10,178 nt of DNA from Gammaproteobacteria bacterium. Its GTDB lineage: Bacteria; Pseudomonadota; Gammaproteobacteria; Steroidobacterales; Woeseiaceae. Both the position numbers and the translations under genes were made by a program. The notes beneath the pieces are model-generated. The model worked only from the letters and a program-made list of their open reading frames with translations, had not been told where the DNA came from and made no database searches. The stretch is from NCBI GenBank assembly GCA_029881015.1, contig JAOUNK010000093.1:1-10178 (forward strand), written 5' to 3'. Every line of letters starts with the position of its first letter. Within the stretch, counting starts at the first letter, position 1. Of this stretch, positions 1 through 5,602 are shown one piece after another.

Positions 1-1421
1 GACGCCCAGGCAGCCTTGACAAGTTGGGTGACCGTCAGCCCTGAATCGAGAATCTCGGCCTTGAGGCTTGCGATATCGGCAGCGTCGACCAGTTCATGGT
101 CAACAGCCGGTATCGGGTCCTGCCACATCAGGACTTCGTCCGGAATTTCACTCCCGACGTAGCGTGCGCGCGGGCCCATATCCCTGTGCGTGAGCTTGAA
201 CCAGGCCTTGGCGAAGGCCAGGTCGAACTCTTTCGGGTTGGCAAGGAATCGCTGCGAGATCTCGCGGTACTTGGGATCTTCCCTGAGTGCCAGGTCCGTC
301 GTGAGCATTATCGGCGCGTGCCGCTTGGTGGGGTCATGTGCGTCCGGAACGAACTTGAGCTCGTCGGCGTTCTTGGGAATCCACTGTGTGGCGCCGGCGG
401 GACTCTTTGTCTTTACCCACTCGAATGCGAACAGGTTCTGCAGGAAGTTGATGCTCCAGGCCGCCGGCGTTACCGTCCAGGCGCCTTCGAGGCCACTGGT
501 TATCGTGTCTTCGGCATTGCCCTTGCCACATTTGTTCGTCCAGCCCAGGCCCTGCTCCTCGAGAGCTGCGGCGCCGGGCTCCGGTCCCACGCAGTCTTTA
601 GGACTACGCGCGCCATGAACCTTGCCGAAGGTATGGCCACCGGCGATCAGCGCGACCGTCTCTTCGTCGTTCATTGCCATGCGACCAAAGGTCTCGCGTA
701 TGTCCTTGGCTGCCAGTAACGGATCGGGATTGCCGTTGGGGCCTTCGGGATTGACGTAGATGAGACCCATCTGCACAGCGGCAAGCGGGCTCTCAAGCAT
801 GCGCTCGCCCTTGTAGCGTTCGTCGGCCAGCCACTCCTTCTCAGGGCCCCAGTAGACGCGATCAGCCTCCCAATCGTCTTCGCGGCCTCCGGCAAAACCA
901 AAGGTCTTGAAGCCCATGTATTCGAGCGAGACGTTGCCCGTCAGGATCATGAGGTCAGCCCAGGAGAGCTTGCTGCCGTATTTCTGCTTTACCGGCCATA
1001 GCAGGCGACGCGCCTTGTCGAGGTTCGCGTTGTCCGGCCAGCTGTTGAGCGGGTCGAAACGCTGCTGACCGCCGCCGGCACCGCCGCGCCCATCGAGCGT
1101 GCGATAGGTACCCGCGCTGTGCCACGCCATGCGGATGAAAAACGGGCCGTAGTTGCCGAAGTCGGCCGGCCACCAGTCCTGCGAGTCGGTCAACACGGCC
1201 TCAATGTCCTTTTTCACTGCATCGAGATCGAGACTCGCGAACGCTTCGGCGTAGTTGAAGTCCTCACCCATCGGGTTGGACTCGATGCCATGCTGTCGCA
1301 ACGGGGAAAGGTCGAGTTGGTCAGGCCACCAGAACTGGTTGGGCTTCGCCTCGCCCTGGGCAAACGCCGAGGTCGATGCCAGCACCAGGGCGGCAAAAGT
1401 AATAACGATTCGATTGCGCAT
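1..1421 (-). CDS. katG: Catalase-peroxidase KatG with signal peptide, 3' end outside window
   Basis: Bifunctional haem catalase/peroxidase that removes hydrogen peroxide. The 473 visible codons are open and in one frame. The peroxidase N-domain signatures are all present, numbered from the ATG at 1421: distal Arg97, Trp100 and His101 (FFIRMAWHSAGTYR), Tyr222 and Met248, which with Trp100 form the Met-Tyr-Trp cross-link of the family, proximal His263 (GGHTFGK), Trp315, Asp376 (TTDLALR) and the mobile Arg420 (GPRARY). Spacings match M. tuberculosis KatG (Trp to Tyr 122, Tyr to Met 26, Met to His 15). Residues 1-21 form a Sec-type signal (basic MRNR, hydrophobic core, then AFA|Q), so this is probably a periplasmic KatP-type enzyme, whereas most KatG are cytoplasmic. 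The start has an AAGGAG ribosome site 8 bases upstream. KatG is usually about 720-750 residues, so roughly the C-terminal third (the inactive second domain) lies outside. The gene is monocistronic or weakly linked to the lipoprotein gene 205 bp upstream. Confidence 0.96.
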   Translation of the reverse strand, partial: MRNRIVITFAALVLASTSAFAQGEAKPNQFWWPDQLDLSPLRQHGIESNPMGEDFNYAEAFASLDLDAVKKDIEAVLTDSQDWWPADFGNYGPFFIRMAWHSAGTYRTLDGRGGAGGGQQRFDPLNSWPDNANLDKARRLLWPVKQKYGSKLSWADLMILTGNVSLEYMGFKTFGFAGGREDDWEADRVYWGPEKEWLADERYKGERMLESPLAAVQMGLIYVNPEGPNGNPDPLLAAKDIRETFGRMAMNDEETVALIAGGHTFGKVHGARSPKDCVGPEPGAAALEEQGLGWTNKCGKGNAEDTITSGLEGAWTVTPAAWSINFLQNLFAFEWVKTKSPAGATQWIPKNADELKFVPDAHDPTKRHAPIMLTTDLALREDPKYREISQRFLANPKEFDLAFAKAWFKLTHRDMGPRARYVGSEIPDEVLMWQDPIPAVDHELVDAADIASLKAEILDSGLTVTQLVKAAWA

Positions 1422-1494
1422 TGGGAATTCTCCTTGGAGTCAGAAAAATTGCTGCCTCCTAGCCATTAGACAGCATTCTTTTCTCCCAAAAAAA

Positions 1495-1524
1495 CGTATA
1501 TTTGGATCACAACGTTCGAGTAAA
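1495..1524 (-). promoter_or_regulatory. Candidate katG sigma-70-like promoter
   Basis: Read on the minus strand, TTTACT (1524-1519) and TATACG (1500-1495) are separated by 18 bases. Each matches four of six consensus positions. The site lies about 75-100 bases upstream of the katG start and directly downstream of the 1535-1551 inverted repeat, the usual geometry for an activator abutting a -35 box. It is a weak match found by eye; no transcription start is known. Confidence 0.3.
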
Positions 1525-1534
1525 TCGATGATTT

Positions 1535-1551
1535 ATAGCTGCGAACGCTAT
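1535..1551. promoter_or_regulatory. 17-bp perfect inverted repeat upstream of katG, possible OxyR-type operator
   Basis: ATAGC, seven bases, then GCTAT forms a perfect dyad. It resembles the ATAG...CTAT half-site of OxyR, the LysR-family peroxide sensor that commonly activates katG, but the ATAG-to-CTAT gap is 9 rather than the canonical 7 bases. A second dyad, CGTTCG (1513-1518) with CGAACG (1542-1547), overlaps it. The position is about 115 bases before the katG start, next to the candidate -35 box. The dyad is certain; assigning it to OxyR is a guess. Confidence 0.35.
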
Positions 1552-1626
1552 CGGGAGCAGACCGAACCCTGTCATTCTGATCGTTGCGGGAAACTTCGGT
1601 ATCCGGGAAGACCGCTATTGTCGCGA

Positions 1627-2880
1627 TTAGCGCACCGCGCCGTCCGTGATCCACTGGCGAATGACGCTGATCTCCGACTGCGGTAAGGGTGCCGCCGGCG
1701 GCATCCGGCCGCCCGTGATACCGGCCGTGCCTTCGATCTTGCGCACGAGGTAGCTGTTGTCCGGATCGTTCGGCGCGACCAGCAACACGTTGGACTGGCC
1801 GTTCTGGTTGCTGAACTGGCCAACCAGTTCCAGGTGACTCGTGTCCGCATCGGCGAGCGAAAGCCCGGCCGCCTGCGTGGTGGCATCGTGGCATCCCGCG
1901 GTTGCACACGACGGCGTGAAGATCGCTGCCTGGATATCGTCGAGCGTCGGGTTGATCACCACGGGTGTATTGATCGTGAACTGCACGACGAAATCGCCGC
2001 CGGCCGTGCCATTGCCTGATGGGAAATTGCCGGAGAACTCCCCGTCCAGCGCATTCGCGTCGAGGTCCATGATGATCGACCCGCCCGAGCCGCGCAGCAC
2101 AACACGGTAAGTCCCGTCGGCGAGGCTGGTGCCGGTCAGGTCGAACACCGCGCTTTGCCGGTTTGCAGCCGGCACCGAGACCGACGTGGCGGTCACGCCA
2201 ACTCCATTCGGGTCTTCAAGGACGAATGTAAATGCGTTCACCGTCGACGCGTCCAGCTCCCGGTCAAACCCGGCGATGATCCGGGTCGGCGCCGCGGTCA
2301 GTGTGCTGTCCGGCGTAACGGACAGCGAGGAGACCCGGATCGGCGTGCTTGCGGGCGCGCGGTCGTCAACCGCACCATCGCTGATCCATTGTCGTATCGT
2401 CGCAATATCGGTCGCATCGAGCGCACCTGCCGGGGGCATCTGGCCACCCGTCGCAGCCGTGCCTTCGAGCTTGTGAATGAGATAACTGTTTGCCGGATCG
2501 TTGGGAACGACACGCTGGATGCCGGGTTCCTGCGAGCTCGCTACACCGACCAGCATCATGTAGCTGCTGGCGTCTTCGAGGTTGAGACCGGCCGACGGAT
2601 TCGCTCCGGAGTGGCAGCCCGCGGTAGCGCAGGTCGGCGTCAATACACTGGCCTGGATTTCCGAGAAGTTCGGTCCGAAGCTGCCGGAACCACCAGAGCC
2701 ACCGCTGCCTCCGGATCCACCGCTGCCGCCCGAGCCACCGGTGTTGCCGCCCCCCGCATTGAGCTGCGCGATCGCCTTGTCGTAGGAGGTCTCGTAGCAT
2801 GCGCCGAGCGTTGCCGCCATCAGCAATAGCGGCAAGATCAGCCAGGCCCTGCGTGTCCCGGATACCATCCGTGTTGTCAT
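1627..2880 (-). CDS. Lipoprotein with two PSCyt1-like CX4CH cytochrome domains flanking an Ig-like domain
   Basis: Probable cell-envelope c-type cytochrome-like lipoprotein of unknown role. Numbering is from the ATG at 2880 (417 residues). A signal peptide ends in lipobox LGAC with lipidated Cys28. A Gly/Ser linker (about 43-67) leads to domain 1 (about 70-170), which has the haem-type motif CATAGCH at 84-90, a PNDPxNSYL segment and MPP at 148-150 followed by IRQWISDGA. An SbsA-like (Big_5) Ig fold follows (about 180-305). Domain 2 (about 310-417) repeats the same pattern, with CATAGCH at 325-331 and MPP at 393-395. The order matches planctomycete-type cytochrome PSCyt1, except for CX4CH instead of CXXCH. 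The reading frame continues upstream to a GTG at 2973, but that start has no ribosome site and puts about 30 extra residues before the signal peptide. The ATG at 2880, preceded by GGTGAG, fits better. The substrate and electron partner cannot be inferred. Confidence 0.8.
   Translation of the reverse strand: MTTRMVSGTRRAWLILPLLLMAATLGACYETSYDKAIAQLNAGGGNTGGSGGSGGSGGSGGSGGSGSFGPNFSEIQASVLTPTCATAGCHSGANPSAGLNLEDASSYMMLVGVASSQEPGIQRVVPNDPANSYLIHKLEGTAATGGQMPPAGALDATDIATIRQWISDGAVDDRAPASTPIRVSSLSVTPDSTLTAAPTRIIAGFDRELDASTVNAFTFVLEDPNGVGVTATSVSVPAANRQSAVFDLTGTSLADGTYRVVLRGSGGSIIMDLDANALDGEFSGNFPSGNGTAGGDFVVQFTINTPVVINPTLDDIQAAIFTPSCATAGCHDATTQAAGLSLADADTSHLELVGQFSNQNGQSNVLLVAPNDPDNSYLVRKIEGTAGITGGRMPPAAPLPQSEISVIRQWITDGAVR
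2681..2758 (-). repeat. In-frame Gly-Gly-Ser repeat tract (linker)
   Basis: Tandem GGS codons, imperfect 9-bp units at DNA level, encode a flexible linker between the lipid anchor and the first cytochrome-like domain. Such a spacer lets a lipoprotein domain project away from the membrane. Codons vary between units, so the repeat is only moderately prone to slippage. Length changes in multiples of 9 would stay in frame. Boundaries are approximate. Confidence 0.7.
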
Positions 2881-3009
2881 GCCACTCACCATCGTCAACG
2901 ACCGTCGGTCGATGATATCTGGCGAGTCAGGTGACGATGTGACGGCGCTCTCACTCCTGGTGTCTGGCGACACGTTTTCGCGCGTCTCTGTTCGGCGACA
3001 GCCCGGTCG

Positions 3010-3630
3010 TTATCCGGTCGCCTGCCCCATGGCTTCGGCACCGCGCATGATCAGGCGCAGCTGGACGATTGCCGCCTCGATGTGCCGGGCATGGTCCTCG
3101 GCCGGCCGGTTGAGCAATGCGATGCCGGTCGTGAACAGGATGGCGACCATGGAATTCGCGGCCAGGTGTGGATGCGCCAGCGGTACGTCTCTTTTTTTTG
3201 CGTCCCAGATCAGGAACTCCGCCAGGTCATCGGACATCGTCGTAAACAGATTTTCGGCCGCCTCACTGAAAACCGAATGCTGGGACATGCTTTCCTGAAG
3301 GATCATTCGCGCCATGCCCTGGTTGGCGAAGATGTAATCGAAAAGCGTCTCGACCGACGTGCGGATCAGCGAATGCCCGCCCGACGCCTGTTCCCGAACA
3401 CGATGCATCAGGTCGAGGAGCGTGTTGCCGTGCTCTTCCATGAGCGCGAGTCCCAGGCCTTCCATGTCGTGGAAGTGACGGTAGAAAGACGTCGGCGCAA
3501 TGCCCGCAAGCTTGGAGATTTCCCTGAGGCTAAGCGTGTCGTAACTCCGGCCGCGGGCCAGCTCCGCGACCGTCGCATCCATGAGTTTTTGCCGGGTCTC
3601 TGCTTTTTGTGCTTTTCTCGTGACCTTCAA
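3010..3630 (-). CDS. fabR: TetR-family repressor, FabR-like
   Basis: DNA-binding regulator of 206 residues, the normal TetR length. The N-terminal helix-turn-helix (about 34-53, LSLREISKLAGIAPTSFYRH) and the next segment (HDMEGLGLALMEEHG) read almost like E. coli FabR (GIAPTSFYRHFRDVDELGL as recalled). The shared LIRTSV stretch and the LRLIMRGA ending support the same subfamily. FabR binds fatty acyl-CoA/ACP and represses unsaturated fatty-acid synthesis. Here the gene is divergent from a beta-oxidation operon, so it probably controls that operon and itself through the palindrome at 3709-3724. The start is a TTG with GAAAGGG about 9 bases upstream. No ATG or GTG lies in frame just before it, and the N-terminus aligns with FabR from this position. 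The C-terminal ligand-binding half is family-divergent, so the effector may differ. The exact orthology to FabR, as against DesT or another relative, is uncertain. Confidence 0.85.
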   Translation of the reverse strand: MKVTRKAQKAETRQKLMDATVAELARGRSYDTLSLREISKLAGIAPTSFYRHFHDMEGLGLALMEEHGNTLLDLMHRVREQASGGHSLIRTSVETLFDYIFANQGMARMILQESMSQHSVFSEAAENLFTTMSDDLAEFLIWDAKKRDVPLAHPHLAANSMVAILFTTGIALLNRPAEDHARHIEAAIVQLRLIMRGAEAMGQATG

Positions 3631-3691
3631 GGAATACGCCCTTTCTATGTGCGACCGGCCTGCTCCGAAAACTCGGTATTCATGCTAGCAA

Positions 3692-3697
3692 AATAAT
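3692..3697 (+). promoter_or_regulatory. Possible -10 box of the fad operon promoter
   Basis: AATAAT matches five of six positions of TATAAT and ends just before the 12-bp repeat/palindrome. A repressor bound there would cover the start point. No good -35 box is visible 16-18 bases upstream (the region reads AAACTC), so the assignment is weak. Confidence 0.25.
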
Positions 3698-3698
3698 G

Positions 3699-3724
3699 GT
3701 ACAGTTGTGCGTACAGTTGTACGC
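3699..3724. promoter_or_regulatory. Candidate FabR-like operator: palindrome within a 12-bp direct repeat
   Basis: GCGTACA-GT-TGTACGC at 3709-3724 is a perfect inverted repeat with 7-base arms and a 2-base centre. It overlaps a tandem repeat in which GTACAGTTGTGC (3699-3710) is followed directly by GTACAGTTGTAC (3711-3722), 11 of 12 bases identical. The left unit is therefore a second, degraded copy of the same site. The element lies between the divergent fabR-like gene and the acyl-CoA dehydrogenase gene, where a TetR operator is expected. Size and the ACA-NN-TGT core resemble FabR/DesT operators as I recall them. The repeat is seen directly; the regulator assignment is inference from position. 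Confidence 0.7.
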
Positions 3725-3766
3725 TGAAACTGGCGAAGGCCCGCTCCTACCTGCGAGAGAACCACA

Positions 3767-5569
3767 ATGACCACTTATAAAGCCCCGCTGCGAGATATGC
3801 GGTTTGTAATGCAGGACCTCCTCAATTTCGAAAAGCACTACCAGTCGCTGCCCGGCTGCGACGAGGTCAACCAGGAGTTGATAGACGCGATCCTCGGTGA
3901 AGCCAGCAAGTTTTCCGAGGACGTGATTGCGCCGCTCAATGCCATAGGCGACACCGCCGGGTGCGAGATGCTGGAAGATGGCGAGGTAAGAACACCACCC
4001 GGATTCAAGGAGGCCTACCGGCAGTACATAGACGCCGGCTGGCCGTCGCTGGACCAGCCTGCCCGTTATGGCGGCCAGGACCTGCCGATGTCCATCGGGC
4101 TGCCGATTCGAGAGATGAATGGTACGGCCAACTGGTCCTGGGCCATGTATCCCGGACTTTCCCACGGCGCGATGGAGACGATTGACGAGCACGGGTCCGA
4201 GGAACAGAAGGCAATGTTTATGGAGCCGCTTGTCAACGGTCGCTGGACCGGCACCATGTGCCTGACCGAAGCGCATTGCGGCACGGACCTCGGTCTGCTC
4301 AGGACCAAGGCCGAACAGGCTGAGGACGGCAACTTTCGCATCACGGGCTCGAAAGTGTTTATCTCCTCCGGCGAACACGACCTTGCCGAGAACATCGTCC
4401 ACATCGTGCTGGCGCGCCTGCCCGACTCGCCGCCGGGCACCAAGGGCATCTCGCTGTTTATCGTTCCCAAGTTTATTCCCAATGAGGACGGCTCTATCGG
4501 GGAGCGCAACCAGGTCAATTGCGGTGTTCTCGAGCGCAAAATGGGCATTCACGGCAACTCGACGTGCCTGTTGAATTTCGACGGCGCGACCGGGTACCTG
4601 ATCGGAGAGGTCAACAAGGGACTGAACTACATGTTCACGTTCATGAACTTCGCGCGCCTCGGTACCGGATTGCAGGGCCTCGCGCATTCGGAGCTCGCTT
4701 TCCAGAACTCGCTCGCATACACGCGCGACCGCTTGCAGATGCGTTCCCTGTCGGGCCCCAAGAATCCCGCAGGACCTGCGGACCCGATTATCGTGCATCC
4801 CGACGTGCGTCGCATGTTGCTGACGCAGAAGGCGTTCGCCGAAGGCGGCCGTGCGCTGATTTATTTCGCCAGCACCCAGGGCGACATACTGACCAAGTCA
4901 GAGGATCCCCAGGCCCGCGAACTTGCCAACCATGTCCTCGGCTTCCTGACGCCCATCATCAAGGCGTTCCTCACCGAGACCGGATTCGAAAGCGCCAACC
5001 TTGGCATGCAATGCTTCGGCGGCCACGGCTATATCAATGAGTGGGGCGTGGAGCAGAACGTGCGGGACGCCCGGATAGGCATGCTGTACGAAGGCACGAC
5101 GGGCATCCAGGCTCTGGACCTGCTGGGCAGGAAGGTACTCGGCACGCGCGGCGCGGCGCTGGCACCGGTATCGAGCTTCATCATGGACTTCTGCAAGCGA
5201 TCCCGTCGCCGCAAGGAAATGAGACCCTACCTGAAGACGCTGATGCGGCTTACCAGGCAATGGAAGTCACTGACCCGGAAGATCGGCTTTGCCGCCATGC
5301 GCAACCGCGATGCTGTGGGCGCCGCCTCGGTCGACTACATCATGTTCTCCGGCTACGTGTTGCTCGGTGTTGCCTGGGCTGCGAGTGCACGAGCTGCGTA
5401 CAGGCGGCTCGAGGAAGGCACGACGGAAGAGGCGTTCTATCGCGCCAAGATCCAGACTGCGGAATTCTACTTCGCCAAGATCCTGCCGCGAACCACGTCT
5501 CTGCTGGAGACGATGCTGGCAGGCCCCGATTCGCTGATGAAGATGGATGAGAACCAGTTCATTTTCTAG
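3767..5569 (+). CDS. Acyl-CoA dehydrogenase, long DmdC/FadE-like type
   Basis: FAD-dependent enzyme for the first step of beta-oxidation, alpha,beta-dehydrogenation of acyl-CoA, passing electrons to ETF. It has 600 residues, against about 380-400 for classical ACADs, which fits the subfamily containing 3-methylmercaptopropionyl-CoA dehydrogenase DmdC and many proteobacterial FadE-like enzymes. The short N-terminal segment YKAPLRDMRFVM is typical of that group. The mid-domain carries MCLTEAHCGTDL (164-175) and ITGSKVFIS (192-200). The C-terminal helical domain has GGHGYINEWGVEQ (418-430) and the catalytic base Glu442 in MLYEGTTGIQ. An extra C-terminal domain runs from about residue 465. The start ATG has GAGAGAA upstream. 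This is the first gene of a three-gene operon and is followed by fadB after 33 bases. The company of fadBA favours fatty acyl-CoA as substrate. DMSP-derived thioester cannot be excluded from sequence alone, and chain-length preference is unknown. Confidence 0.93.
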   Translation: MTTYKAPLRDMRFVMQDLLNFEKHYQSLPGCDEVNQELIDAILGEASKFSEDVIAPLNAIGDTAGCEMLEDGEVRTPPGFKEAYRQYIDAGWPSLDQPARYGGQDLPMSIGLPIREMNGTANWSWAMYPGLSHGAMETIDEHGSEEQKAMFMEPLVNGRWTGTMCLTEAHCGTDLGLLRTKAEQAEDGNFRITGSKVFISSGEHDLAENIVHIVLARLPDSPPGTKGISLFIVPKFIPNEDGSIGERNQVNCGVLERKMGIHGNSTCLLNFDGATGYLIGEVNKGLNYMFTFMNFARLGTGLQGLAHSELAFQNSLAYTRDRLQMRSLSGPKNPAGPADPIIVHPDVRRMLLTQKAFAEGGRALIYFASTQGDILTKSEDPQARELANHVLGFLTPIIKAFLTETGFESANLGMQCFGGHGYINEWGVEQNVRDARIGMLYEGTTGIQALDLLGRKVLGTRGAALAPVSSFIMDFCKRSRRRKEMRPYLKTLMRLTRQWKSLTRKIGFAAMRNRDAVGAASVDYIMFSGYVLLGVAWAASARAAYRRLEEGTTEEAFYRAKIQTAEFYFAKILPRTTSLLETMLAGPDSLMKMDENQFIF

Positions 5570-5591
5570 CGGGCCGGCAATCAAAACCTAA

Positions 5592-5600
5592 AGAGGAAGG
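5592..5600 (+). promoter_or_regulatory. Strong ribosome binding site of fadB
   Basis: AGAGGAAGG lies two bases before the fadB ATG at 5603, the most purine-rich ribosome site in the window. It fixes the fadB start and suggests efficient translation initiation independent of the upstream gene. Confidence 0.75.
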
Positions 5601-5602
5601 AC

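Noticed and set aside
96..719. Plus-strand frame opposite katG
   Set aside because: KatG catalytic residues run uninterrupted on the minus strand, and the plus frame shows no domain.
2155..2829. Plus-strand frame opposite the cytochrome-like lipoprotein
   Set aside because: The minus strand has a lipobox, duplicated domains and motifs. The plus frame is Arg-rich and has none.
2881..2973. GTG-initiated extension of the lipoprotein gene
   Set aside because: There is no ribosome site, the polar Ser/Asp-rich stretch would precede the signal peptide, and the later ATG gives a normal lipoprotein leader.
2960..2973. GTGTC-TGGC-GACAC hairpin between the regulator and lipoprotein genes as a terminator
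   Set aside because: Only five base pairs and no T-run, so it is within chance.
3680..4798. Long minus-strand open frame (372 codons) opposite the acyl-CoA dehydrogenase gene
   Set aside because: It lies antisense to a fully conserved dehydrogenase. Its protein is low-complexity Arg/Gly/Val-rich with no family motif, as expected from the complement of GC-rich codons.
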